Source: Halolamina pelagica
Lineage (GTDB): Archaea > Halobacteriota > Halobacteria > Halobacteriales > Haloferacaceae
Length of the DNA: 64,000 bases
Direction: 5' to 3'
NCBI RefSeq assembly: GCF_900115675.1
Contig: NZ_FOXI01000005.1
Location: 62,001-126,000, forward strand
The position numbers were made by a program, and so were the translations under genes. Below the pieces are notes generated by a model. The model had not been told where the DNA came from. It did not search any database and saw only the letters and a list, made by a program, of their open reading frames with translations. Shown piece by piece: positions 1 through 7,047 of this stretch (its first letter is position 1; each line of letters starts with the position of its first letter).

Positions 1-987
1 CGGGGCGAAGAAGAGCCCGTAGAACCCCAGCACGACCGGGCCGAGCGTGTACGCGAGCATCAGGAGCCCCACGTGGGTGTTCTCGCCGCTGAGGATCGGT
101 CGCAGCAGGATGTCCGGGATCGTGTCGACGACCACGACGGCGACGACGAGGAAGCCGAGGACGTACACCAGTAGCGACTGGTCGCCCCCGAGCACGATCG
201 GGAGCGCCGCAACCCCCGTCAGCGGGAGGTAGACGATCTTCATTCCGACTACCGGGACCAGGCTCGCGATGCCCGTGAGCGTGCCCGCGAGCGTGGGGTA
301 GGGAACCTCCGCGGGGCCGGGAACGAGCGCGTTGTACACCGTGAACGCGGCGATGGCGATCAGCGATATCGCGATGACGTTGAGCAGGTTGCCGAACAGC
401 ACCGACTCCAGTTCCTGGTCGGCGGCCTCCAGGTACTCACGGATGATGGCGTCGTCGTCGAACCGGAGCAGCCAGTCCCGGATCCGACGGCCGTCGATGA
501 GCAGGTAGTAGGTGACGATGACGACGACGAAGAAGTTGAGGAAGAAGCCCGAGATCAGCGAGGTCAAAAGCTCCGCGTGGGCGCTCGCGAAGTCGATGAA
601 CGGGGAGAGGTCCCCCGACTGGTAGGCCTCGTACAGCCCCTGCACGGTGAACTCCGGGATCTGGTCGATGCCGCCGATCCACTCGACGTTGGTCGCGGCC
701 ACCTCGAGCAGGGAGTACTCCGTGACGAACGCCCGCGCCTCGATCACCAGCAGCACCGTCGCGTAGCTGATGAGCAGGATCAACGGGATCGCCAAGGAGG
801 CCAGCACGGTCACCGCACGCACCCGTGCCGGCAGTCGGAGGCGCCGGAGGAACTTGAAGTACCGCCGTGTCGAGTAGTAGAGGAAGATCGACACTGTCAG
901 CGGCGCGACGAACTGGTACGCGAGGAAACCGACCACGGCTGTGACGACGACGCCGAACGCGGCGATGATCAGCCGTTTCTCGTCCAT
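1..987 (-). CDS. AI-2E family transporter-like membrane protein (C-terminus cut by window edge)
   Basis: The reading frame opens with ATG at 987 and stays open to base 1, giving 329 residues with no stop, so the C-terminus lies outside the window. The product is a polytopic membrane protein. Two hydrophobic N-terminal helices are followed by a soluble, mostly helical stretch (roughly residues 70-150). Several further membrane helices follow, including FFLNFFVVVIVTYYLL and a glycine/proline-rich GIASLVPVVGMKIVYLP segment. This arrangement matches the AI-2E/PerM permease family (PF01594), whose members export or exchange small solutes; substrates are mostly unknown in archaea. It is divergent from the DacZ gene with about 150 bp between. 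The family call rests on topology and local motifs only. Confidence 0.72.
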   Translation of the reverse strand, partial: MDEKRLIIAAFGVVVTAVVGFLAYQFVAPLTVSIFLYYSTRRYFKFLRRLRLPARVRAVTVLASLAIPLILLISYATVLLVIEARAFVTEYSLLEVAATNVEWIGGIDQIPEFTVQGLYEAYQSGDLSPFIDFASAHAELLTSLISGFFLNFFVVVIVTYYLLIDGRRIRDWLLRFDDDAIIREYLEAADQELESVLFGNLLNVIAISLIAIAAFTVYNALVPGPAEVPYPTLAGTLTGIASLVPVVGMKIVYLPLTGVAALPIVLGGDQSLLVYVLGFLVVAVVVVDTIPDILLRPILSGENTHVGLLMLAYTLGPVVLGFYGLFFAP

Positions 988-1139
988 AGCGGGGCCAACA
1001 CTGCGGTCGCTTGTAAAGTGTACTGGAGCGGAGTTGTTCCGTGTGGCTGCCCCCCGTTGGCCGCGAGTGGGGGTCCCGTCAGCCGTTCGTCTGACGGACC
1101 CACAAACCCTTTCATCCACGGGCGGGATTATTACTGATA

Positions 1140-1949
1140 ATGTCGACCCCCGCCGATCTCCTCGACGATCTGACGGCCGATCTCGACGCGGTGTTCGTGT
1201 TCTCCCCCAGTAGCGGGTTCTACGAACGGTTCGAGGAGCTCGAGGGGGAGGTGGTCGTTATCGCCCCCGAGAACGCCGTCGACGCCGAGCAGTTCGTCGA
1301 ACTGCCGCTGGCGTTCGAGAGCATCCGCGACCGGATCCGCTTCGGCGTCGAGGGGGCGATGGACCGCAACCTCATCGACGCCGGCGACGAGGTCGGCTGT
1401 GTGGTGAGCGTCTTCGGCGACGACAACGACGCGCTCGTTCGCGTGCGTGCCGACGAGTCGATGCACTCCGGCGTCTACGACCTGTTCGCCAACTCGCGTG
1501 CGGATCCGGGGGTCATCCGCGACGTGTTCGAGGTCGTGATCGAGCTGGGGAAGAAAGGACAGAAGGGCAAGCCCGTCGGCGCGCTGTTCGTCGTCGGCGA
1601 CGCCGGGAAGGTGATGAACAAGTCCCGGCCGCTCAGCTACAACCCCTTCGAGAAGTCCCACGTCCACGTCGGCGACCCCATCGTGAACGTGATGCTCAAG
1701 GAGTTCTCGCGGCTCGACGGCGCGTTCGTCATCAGCGACTCGGGCAAGATCGTCTCCGCGTACCGCTACCTCGAAGCCGGCGCGGAGGGCGTCGACATCC
1801 CGAAGGGGTTGGGAACCCGCCACATGGCCGGCGCCGCGATCACCCGAGCGACGAACGCCACGTCGATCGTGCTCTCGGAGTCCGACGGGATGGTCCGGGC
1901 GTTCAAAGGTGGTGAGCTGATCCTGGAGATCGACCCGGAGGACTACTGA
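1140..1949 (+). CDS. dacZ: Diadenylate cyclase DacZ (c-di-AMP synthase)
   Basis: The 269-residue protein ends in a DisA_N (DAC) domain. The catalytic DGA motif is at residues 193-195 and the second active-site motif GTRH at 225-228, followed by AITRAT and a conserved SESDG. The N-terminal half is an alpha/beta domain, as in the haloarchaeal DacZ architecture. The family condenses two ATP into cyclic di-AMP, a messenger tied to osmotic and potassium balance. The stop overlaps the start of the following MscS-like gene by one base (TGATG), so the two are almost certainly co-transcribed. A short AT-rich segment (GATTATTACTGATA) lies directly upstream of the ATG, which fits a leaderless or very short leader mRNA. 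Confidence 0.9.
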   Translation: MSTPADLLDDLTADLDAVFVFSPSSGFYERFEELEGEVVVIAPENAVDAEQFVELPLAFESIRDRIRFGVEGAMDRNLIDAGDEVGCVVSVFGDDNDALVRVRADESMHSGVYDLFANSRADPGVIRDVFEVVIELGKKGQKGKPVGALFVVGDAGKVMNKSRPLSYNPFEKSHVHVGDPIVNVMLKEFSRLDGAFVISDSGKIVSAYRYLEAGAEGVDIPKGLGTRHMAGAAITRATNATSIVLSESDGMVRAFKGGELILEIDPEDY

Positions 1950-2755
1950 TGGCTGGCCCGTCAGCCATCCAGTTCGGGTTCGAGATCGGCGGGTCGCTGG
2001 GGGCGATCCCGGAGCGCGTCTGGCTCGCGTTCGCGGTGTTCGTCCTCGCGGCGGTGCTCGCGTGGCTGGTGGTCCGTGTGAACGCCGGCTTGCTCCGGCG
2101 TGCGGGCCTGCCCGAAACGATCGAGGGGACCGCGTTCGAGCGTACCGTCCGCGGGATCGGCACCTCGACCGTCGCCATCATCTCCCAGCTCTCGGGCTGG
2201 TTCATCCTCCTCCTCGGCGGCATCGTCGCCCTCTCGATCGCGGAGCCGGCCTACGCCGAACAGTTCTGGTCCAGAACGACCGGCTTCTTCCCCCGCGTGT
2301 TCGTCGCAGTGCTGATCGTGATCGTCGGCGTCGTCGTCGGCGACAAGGTCGAACTCCTGCTCTCCGAGCGGCTCCGGAGCGTCAAACTCCCGCAGGTCGG
2401 GATCGTCCCGACGGCCGCGAAGTACAGCGTCTTCTACGTCGCGCTCGTGCTCGCGCTCGATCAGGTCGGCATCGCGACGTTCGCGCTCGTCGTCCTCCTG
2501 GCACTGTACGCGCTCGCGCTGGTGGTGTTCACGGTCGTGGCGGGCGAACAGCTACTCACCTCCGGGGCCGCGGGACTGTACCTGTTCCTGAACGAGCCCT
2601 ACGGCATCGGCGACACGGTGCGGATCGGCGACCAGACCGGCGTGGTTCAAGAGATCGACGTGTTCGTCACCCACATCGAGTCCGACGGCGAGGAGTACGT
2701 GGTCCCCAACGACCGCGTGTTCGAGGGCGGCATCGTGATCGTCCACGACGACTGA
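1949..2755 (+). CDS. MscS-like mechanosensitive channel family membrane protein
   Basis: 268 residues with about five predicted membrane helices (residues 25-45, 75-97, 113-135, 155-175, 178-197). They are followed by a short C-terminal beta domain containing YGIGDTVRIG and GVVQEIDVFVTHIESDGEEYVVPN. That stretch is the signature of the MscS beta domain (PF00924 type), where a pore-lining helix is followed by G-D-x-V/I and a P-N-x-x turn. The C-terminus ends right after the beta domain, so the large cytoplasmic cage of canonical MscS is missing. It is in an operon with dacZ (1-base overlap), suggesting that c-di-AMP signalling and turgor release or ion flux are linked; that link is inference. 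Confidence 0.78.
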   Translation: MAGPSAIQFGFEIGGSLGAIPERVWLAFAVFVLAAVLAWLVVRVNAGLLRRAGLPETIEGTAFERTVRGIGTSTVAIISQLSGWFILLLGGIVALSIAEPAYAEQFWSRTTGFFPRVFVAVLIVIVGVVVGDKVELLLSERLRSVKLPQVGIVPTAAKYSVFYVALVLALDQVGIATFALVVLLALYALALVVFTVVAGEQLLTSGAAGLYLFLNEPYGIGDTVRIGDQTGVVQEIDVFVTHIESDGEEYVVPNDRVFEGGIVIVHDD

Positions 2756-2770
2756 CCGTCGCCGGCACGC

Positions 2771-3274
2771 TCACTTCGACCGATCCAGCGGCTCCGCGGG
2801 TACGCCCGCGACGGTCTCCCCCTCGGGCACGTCGTCGACGACGAGCGAGTTCGCCGCGACCTGCGCGTCGTCGCCGATCTCGACGCCCGGGAGCACGATC
2901 GCGCCGGCGCCGATCATCGCCCGGTCGCCGATCGTCACGTCGCCGAGTCGGTACTCCTCCTGGAGGAACTCGTGACAGAGCAGCGTCGCGTCGTAGCCGA
3001 CGATGGCGTCGTCGCCCAGCGTGATGCGCTCGGGCCAGAACACGTCCGGGGTGGCCTCGAGTCCCCACGAGACCCCCTCCCCCACGTCGGCCCCGAGGCG
3101 GACGAGCAGCCAGTTCTTGAGTCGGAGGCTGGGCGAGACGCGGATCAGCCAGACGACGACGTAGTTCAGCGCGACACGGAGCGGGGACTTGGCGTCGGGC
3201 CAGTGCTGGAGGGAGTTCCGCGGGCCGGGCGTGGCGTGACGCTCGAGCCGATCGAACCGCGAGCCGTCGCTCAT
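2771..3274 (-). CDS. Left-handed beta-helix (hexapeptide) acyltransferase family protein
   Basis: 167 residues. A hydrophobic N-terminal region (residues 32-60) precedes imperfect hexapeptide repeats (I/V-G-D-x-A-x), seen as LGDDAIVGYDAT, VTIGDRAMIGAGAIVLPGVEIGDDAQVAANSLV, ending in GETVAGVPAEPL. This is the fold of serine acetyltransferase, maltose O-acetyltransferase and related acyl-CoA-dependent transferases. The final VAGVPA motif is typical of O-acetyltransferases of the CysE/LacA/NodL group. The histidine in LLCHEF lies where such enzymes place the catalytic residue. The acceptor substrate cannot be read from sequence; surface glycans or small sugars are possible. It is convergent with the MscS-like gene (15 bp between stops). 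Confidence 0.75.
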   Translation of the reverse strand: MSDGSRFDRLERHATPGPRNSLQHWPDAKSPLRVALNYVVVWLIRVSPSLRLKNWLLVRLGADVGEGVSWGLEATPDVFWPERITLGDDAIVGYDATLLCHEFLQEEYRLGDVTIGDRAMIGAGAIVLPGVEIGDDAQVAANSLVVDDVPEGETVAGVPAEPLDRSK

Positions 3275-3389
3275 GGGTGGCGTTGGTCACGGGGTGACAA
3301 AACGGCAGGGGCCGGCCGCCGTCACGGCAACCGCCGACGCTACCGCTACTCGGTGTGATAAACGCAGAAGTCCGCAGCGAAGAACCGAC

Positions 3390-3584
3390 TTACAGGCGGG
3401 TCAGGTTCGTCGCGCGGGGGCCCTTGTCGGCCTGTTCAATGTCAAACTCAACTTCTTGGCCTTCCTCGAGGTCAGGGCCGCCCACGTCTTCCATGTGGAA
3501 GAAGACGTCTTCGTCCGCGTCCTCAGTCTCGATGAAACCGTAACCGCCCGTGTCGTTGAAGAAATCAACCGTTCCAGTCGCCAT
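3390..3584 (-). CDS. Cold-shock domain protein (CspA family), copy 1
   Basis: 64 residues forming one OB-fold cold-shock domain. RNP-1 appears as GGYGFIET and RNP-2 as DVFFHMEDV, with the usual end GPRATNL. CSD proteins bind single-stranded RNA or DNA and melt mRNA structure. It is very acidic. The paralogue at 11811-12005 differs at only about ten positions. Both copies share a promoter-like block 30-46 nt upstream of the ATG and the same GCAATGGC start context, so they are probably expressed in a similar way. Confidence 0.93.
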   Translation of the reverse strand: MATGTVDFFNDTGGYGFIETEDADEDVFFHMEDVGGPDLEEGQEVEFDIEQADKGPRATNLTRL

Positions 3585-3606
3585 TGCAACCGTAGCAACG
3601 TCGGCC

Positions 3607-3625
3607 GCCGGGATAACCTTTTCGA
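3607..3625 (-). promoter_or_regulatory. Putative promoter of cold-shock gene copy 1
   Basis: On the minus strand the block reads CTCGAAAAGGTTATCCC. It lies about 28-45 nt before the ATG at 3584. An equivalent block sits at the identical distance from the second cold-shock gene. AAAAGGTTATCC is a plausible BRE/TATA region, giving a leader of a few nucleotides. Confidence 0.5.
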
Positions 3626-3711
3626 GAGAGCGACCCGCGGATCGCCGGTTCGCTCGCGGAACCCGTCGTCTGACAAACGCTTAAGTCCGGCCGCTCGCAA
3701 GCGCCACCGAG

Positions 3712-4098
3712 ATGGGCACGAAGAGCAAGACGATCTCGTTCCGCGTCGACGAGGACGCCTTCGAGACGCTGCGGGAGATCGCCGAGGAGCGGGAACTCTC
3801 GCTGTCGGCGGTGTTCCGCGACTACGTCGACACCCTCGTGGCCCACGACGGCCAGGTGGATCTCGTCCCCGCGGACAAGGGGCCCGAGGAGGGGGAGGGG
3901 TTCCCGCCGACGGTGGAGGTGCCGAAGAGCTTCATCCGCGAACACGAGCGCCTGGAGCTCGAGGCCGACCACCTGCGAGAGCAGTTGGAGGAGCACAAAC
4001 GCTACATCGACTACCTGCGCGAGCAGGCCGACGAGGAGGAGGAGGTCGTCAAGCTCGAGGAGCTCGACGGCGACGAGAACACCTACCAGATCGGGTAG
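3712..4098 (+). CDS. Ribbon-helix-helix protein with C-terminal coiled coil
   Basis: 128 residues. The N-terminal segment (residues 4-45) KTISFRVDEDAFETLREIAE is a classic RHH/CopG-type beta strand followed by two helices, predicted to dimerise and bind DNA. After a linker with GEGFPPTVEVP (about residues 58-70), residues 72-115 form a charged heptad-rich helix (EHERLELEADHLREQLEEHK), a likely coiled coil. It is convergent with the 4099-4554 gene, their stop codons abutting. It is probably a small transcriptional regulator; the target is unknown. No antitoxin-toxin partner is seen next to it. Confidence 0.75.
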   Translation: MGTKSKTISFRVDEDAFETLREIAEERELSLSAVFRDYVDTLVAHDGQVDLVPADKGPEEGEGFPPTVEVPKSFIREHERLELEADHLREQLEEHKRYIDYLREQADEEEEVVKLEELDGDENTYQIG

Positions 4099-4554
4099 CT
4101 ACCCGGACAGTTCCCGCTTGGCCTCCCGAGCGCGCCGCGCCGCTTCCTGATCCCCCTCCACTTCTGCCAGCGACTCGACGGCCTCCAGCCGCCGGATCGC
4201 GCTGTCGAGGAAGGAGAGCACGTCCCCCGAGTACGCGTAGAGCATGTACTCCGCGGACATCGTGTCGACGATGGCGTCGGGGCCCAGCCCCTGTGCGCGG
4301 AGTTCGAGGAGGTAGGTGATGAACTTCTCCTCGGGGTGGCCGCAGTAGGGGTTGTTGTCGCAGTCACAGTCGAGGAAGTCCTCCGCGAAGTCGAGCACCT
4401 TCTCGCGGGTCGCCTCGTCGAGTTTCTCCATGCCGTCACCGGTGAACAGCAGGTCCAGCGTCGCGCCCTTGAACGCGCCCTTGGGGATCGAGCGCTCCAG
4501 CTGGGAGGCGATCTGCCGGTGGTTCTTGACGTAGATCTTGTCGGTGATGGCCAC
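4099..4554 (-). CDS. Conserved haloarchaeal protein with Cys/His cluster, function unknown
   Basis: 151 residues, acidic, mostly helical. A compact cysteine cluster CDCDNNPYCGH at about residues 63-73 could bind a metal. The C-terminal part (YSGDVLSFLDSAIRRLEAVESL) is predicted helical and contains a hydrophobic repeat. No enzymatic motif was recognised. The start at 4554 (MAITDKIYVKNHRQIASQLE) is supported by the absence of coding character upstream and by the tRNA promoter region that follows. I do not recognise a named function; in related genomes such proteins carry only DUF names. Confidence 0.7.
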   Translation of the reverse strand: MAITDKIYVKNHRQIASQLERSIPKGAFKGATLDLLFTGDGMEKLDEATREKVLDFAEDFLDCDCDNNPYCGHPEEKFITYLLELRAQGLGPDAIVDTMSAEYMLYAYSGDVLSFLDSAIRRLEAVESLAEVEGDQEAARRAREAKRELSG

Positions 4555-4628
4555 TACCGACGGCTACGGCGTTGGTCGGCAAAAGCTCCCCGCTCCTCTG
4601 CGTCGACGTAGCACGGGACCGGTGATGT

Positions 4629-4645
4629 CGTAACGTATTTCCCTG
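4629..4645 (+). promoter_or_regulatory. Putative promoter of tRNA-His
   Basis: AT-rich box CGTAACGTATTTCC lies about 25-40 nt upstream of the tRNA 5' end in an otherwise GC-rich spacer. Spacing fits an archaeal TATA/BRE element. Confidence 0.45.
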
Positions 4646-4667
4646 AAACCGTGGTAGGAGTCGGTGT

Positions 4668-4739
4668 GTCCGGGCTGGGGTAGTGGTATCCTTCAGCCTT
4701 GTGGGGGCTGAGACGCGGGTTCAATTCCCGCGCCCGGAC
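4668..4739 (+). tRNA. tRNA-His (GUG anticodon)
   Basis: A full cloverleaf can be folded by eye. The acceptor TCCGGGC pairs with GCCCGGA, and the anticodon stem CAGCC pairs with GGCTG around the loop TTGTGGG, giving anticodon GTG. The T arm is GCGGG/CCCGC with loop TTCAATT. The extra 5' G at 4668 opposite C4739 is the G-1:C73 pair that identifies histidine tRNA, here encoded in the DNA. No intron. The T loop has A at position 57. A near-identical copy of the 3' 24 bases lies 120 bp downstream. Confidence 0.95.
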
Positions 4740-4740
4740 C

Positions 4741-4985
4741 TCGTTGTCTCCGAGCAACTACGCGAGGAGACACGAGTCCATCGGTAAGGGATTGGACCCT
4801 GCCAGCCGTGCGCAGCGCAGCGAGCACGTCTGGCTCCGGTTCGATTCCCGCGCCCGGACCTTCTGGCTGCGAACGAAGGTGAACAGCCGAAGGGAATTGA
4901 ATCAGGGAGTGGAGCGAACGGAGTGAGCGGAACGACCGTGGCTCGCTTCTCCGGCGACAACCGGCGCCACACGCGCCGTCGACGC
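4741..4985. other. Intergenic region with tRNA-His 3'-end copy and hairpins
   Basis: There is no gene between tRNA-His and the protease gene. The segment holds a 7-bp hairpin (TGTCTCC at 4745-4751 with GGAGACA at 4766-4772). A second stem-loop GCCAG...CTGGC (about 4801-4834) contains the inner pair GTGC/GCAC. After it come a duplicate of the tRNA 3' end (4838-4861) and the motif GCGAACGGAGTGAGCGG (4914-4930). The same arrangement of tRNA-end copy, hairpin and CGAACGGAGTGAG motif occurs near tRNA-Ala at 43.2 kb. It looks like a scar of tRNA-targeted integration. Confidence 0.6.
4838..4861 (+). repeat. Duplicate of tRNA-His 3' end (att-like)
   Basis: These 24 bases match 4718-4741 (T loop through discriminator and one base beyond) with one mismatch (A4723 versus G4843). 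The copy stands 120 bp downstream of the tRNA. A direct repeat of a tRNA 3' end is what tyrosine-recombinase integration leaves. No integrase gene is present, and only about 100 bp lie between the copies. Confidence 0.7.
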
Positions 4986-6167
4986 CTACCGCCCGAACGG
5001 CGACAGGTTCGGCCCCAGCGACTCGCCGGAGGCGGCGCCGCTCTGCTGGATGATGTCGAACGCCGTCATCAGGTCCGTCCGGGAGACGATGCCGCAGAGC
5101 TCGCCGTCGGCGTCGACGACGGGGAGTCGCCCGACGTTGTTCTGTTGCATCGTCTGGAACGCGTCCATCGCGTCGGTTTCGGGCGTGACGGTGTAGACGT
5201 CCGTCGTCATCACGTCGTCGACGCGCATCGCGTCGCGCTCGACGTCGTCGACGGACTGGGCGTCGCCGAGTGTCACCATCCCCACCAGTTCGCCGCGGTC
5301 GACGACCGGGTAGCCCGTGTGGCGCTCGCGGAACATCCGCTGGATCAGGTCGGCGACGCTGTCCTCGGGAGCGACGGTGTGGAGGCCGTCGCCCGTCATC
5401 ACGTCCGCGACCGTGACGCCACGGAACGCCGCCTTCAGCACGGTCTGCTGGGCCTCCCCGGCGGCGCCCATGTAGATGAAGAACGCCAGCGCGAGCAGGT
5501 AGAGGTTCAGCCCGGTAAAGAGCGCGAACAGCGCCAGTAGCAGCGCGAAGCCCTTCCCCACCTCGGCGGCGAGCTGGGTCGCGCGGGCGTGCGTCCGGGT
5601 GCGGGCAAGCAGCGCGCGCAGCACGCGCCCGCCGTCCATCGGGAACCCCGGCAGCATGTTGAACGCCGCGAGCACGACGTTCGCGAGCATCAGGTAGCCG
5701 AGGACGAACGTGATCACTGGCTGGCCGCCGCCGGCCAGTAGCGTGAAGCCGGCGTAGGAGAGGGCCCCCAGCGCGACGCTGACGATGGGGCCGGCGATGG
5801 CGACCTGCAGTTCGATCTTCCAGTCCTCGGGCATCTCGGTGAACTGGGCGACGCCGCCGAGCAGCCAGAGCGTGATCGAGTCGATCTCGTAGCCGTAGTA
5901 CATCGCGACCACGGAGTGGCCGAGTTCGTGGAGGAGCACGCAGGTGAACAGGCCGACGGCGGCGACGGCGCCCAACACGAACGGGGTGGAGCCGCCGGTC
6001 AACGCGGCCGCCTCGATCCCGGCGCCGAAGGCGGGGTTGAGCACCTGATCGACGAGCGTCCCGACGTCGCTGCCGATCAGGTACGCCAGCAGCGGCAGGA
6101 TCAGCAGGAACGTGACGTTGAGCTTGATCGGGATCCCGAAGATGCTCCCTAACCGGATTCCTCGCAT
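4986..6167 (-). CDS. Site-2 protease family (M50) zinc metalloprotease with two CBS domains
   Basis: 393 residues. The membrane domain carries the zinc-binding HELGH at residues 80-84 and the third-ligand motif LPGFPMDGG (Asp178), the S2P/M50 active site buried in membrane helices. Residues from about 245 to 370 form a CBS pair: VADVMTGDG...GYPVVDRGELVGMVTLGD and VDDVMTTDV...GRLPVVDADGELCGIVSRTDL. S2P-CBS proteins cut membrane-spanning substrates and are thought to be gated by nucleotides bound to the CBS pair. It is divergent from the cupin gene (79 bp). The substrate is unknown. The stop at 4986 lies just past the tRNA-His scar. Confidence 0.9.
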   Translation of the reverse strand: MRGIRLGSIFGIPIKLNVTFLLILPLLAYLIGSDVGTLVDQVLNPAFGAGIEAAALTGGSTPFVLGAVAAVGLFTCVLLHELGHSVVAMYYGYEIDSITLWLLGGVAQFTEMPEDWKIELQVAIAGPIVSVALGALSYAGFTLLAGGGQPVITFVLGYLMLANVVLAAFNMLPGFPMDGGRVLRALLARTRTHARATQLAAEVGKGFALLLALFALFTGLNLYLLALAFFIYMGAAGEAQQTVLKAAFRGVTVADVMTGDGLHTVAPEDSVADLIQRMFRERHTGYPVVDRGELVGMVTLGDAQSVDDVERDAMRVDDVMTTDVYTVTPETDAMDAFQTMQQNNVGRLPVVDADGELCGIVSRTDLMTAFDIIQQSGAASGESLGPNLSPFGR

Positions 6168-6246
6168 ACCTCCCGGTTCGGGGTACGGAGTGAAAAAGGC
6201 GCGGCGCTCCCGTACGGTTTAGGCCGTCGGCGCCGAACGCCGACGT

Positions 6247-6618
6247 ATGAGCGATTCCGATCCCGTGGTGAAGCACAGTGAGGAGATCAGCTACGAACCG
6301 GTCGACGCCGCGGCGGGCCTGCGGAAGGGGGTCCTGATCGACGACTCCGACGGCGCGCCCCACTTCGCGATCCGGCGGTTCGAACTCGACGCCGGCGCCG
6401 AGGTCCCCGAGCACACCAACGAGATCGAACACGAGCAGTACGTTCTCGCGGGCGAGTACGTCGTCGGAATCGGCGACGAGGAGTACACCGTCTCCGCGGG
6501 CGACTCGCTGCTGATCCCCGCGGGCGCGGTCCACTGGTACCGGAACGAGGGCGACCAGCCGGGGGCGTTCCTCTGTGCGGTCCCAAACGGCGACGACACG
6601 ATCGAGCTGGTGGAGTAA
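6247..6618 (+). CDS. Cupin domain protein
   Basis: 123 residues with one cupin barrel. Motif 1 (GAEVPEHTNEIEHEQYVLAG) offers His56, His62 and nearby acidic residues as metal ligands. Motif 2 (DSLLIPAGAVHWYRN) offers His96. The family binds a metal or small ligand and covers dioxygenases, isomerases and sensor domains; nothing here fixes the reaction. A TATA-like GGTTTAGGCC lies about 25-30 nt upstream of the ATG, consistent with a leaderless transcript. It is divergent from the CBS protease. Confidence 0.8.
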   Translation: MSDSDPVVKHSEEISYEPVDAAAGLRKGVLIDDSDGAPHFAIRRFELDAGAEVPEHTNEIEHEQYVLAGEYVVGIGDEEYTVSAGDSLLIPAGAVHWYRNEGDQPGAFLCAVPNGDDTIELVE

Positions 6619-6646
6619 GGCGTCCCGCCGGCCGACGGCCGTGGCG

Positions 6647-6729
6647 TCAGTCGCCCACGCCGGGTGATAGCGTCCCGGCGTGATCAGTCGCCCACACCGG
6701 GTGACAGCCTTCCGGCGTGATCAGTCGCC
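6647..6729. repeat. 37-bp imperfect tandem repeat overlapping a gene end
   Basis: The unit starting TCAGTCGCCCAC begins at 6647, 6684 and 6721, an exact 37-bp period with two full copies and a partial third. The third copy contains the stop codon and final codons of the minus-strand zinc-finger gene. The other two therefore look like tandem copies of its 3' end, and each contains CCGGCGTGA. Confidence 0.75.
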
Positions 6730-6924
6730 CGCCACGACGGCGTCGACGCCCCGATCACGGAGGGGGCGGCGCGTGATGGTCGTCTCGCAGTCCGGACAGG
6801 AGAGCGTGAGCCGCTGGCCCACCTCGGTCGTCGTCTCGGACTCGTGCCAGTCGCCGTCGGGCGGGCTCTCGTGGCCACACACCGAACAGAACAGCGTCGT
6901 CTTCGAACGCATGGAGGAGCTCAT
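6721..6924 (-). CDS. Small zinc-finger protein
   Basis: 67 residues with two CxxC knuckles: CSVC at residues 13-16 and CPDC at 43-46, forming a four-cysteine zinc ribbon. An alternative ATG four codons further in (6912) would start at MRSKTTLFC and cannot be excluded. Haloarchaea carry many such small zinc-finger proteins of unknown function. Its 3' end is part of the 37-bp tandem repeat that follows. Confidence 0.72.
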   Translation of the reverse strand: MSSSMRSKTTLFCSVCGHESPPDGDWHESETTTEVGQRLTLSCPDCETTITRRPLRDRGVDAVVAGD

Positions 6925-7047
6925 TACCGGAGCCTAGCCGCTCCGGGGTGGTAAACCCTCTGTGAGGCTGTGTTGCACCCGCATGGGGCGGATTCGCGCG
7001 CGGCACGCACCGCATGGCTGAAGTACCCGTTTCGCCTACGCCCACCC

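Noticed and set aside
4668-4740. First read as tRNA-Pro because of the G-rich anticodon loop
   Set aside because: Proper alignment of the stems puts GTG at positions 34-36 and shows the G-1:C73 pair, which is specific for histidine tRNA.
4693-6534. 613-residue minus-strand open frame across the CBS protease and cupin genes
   Set aside because: It is a frame shadow: long Arg/Pro/Gly-rich translation in the wrong frame of a high-GC region, overlapping two well-supported genes.
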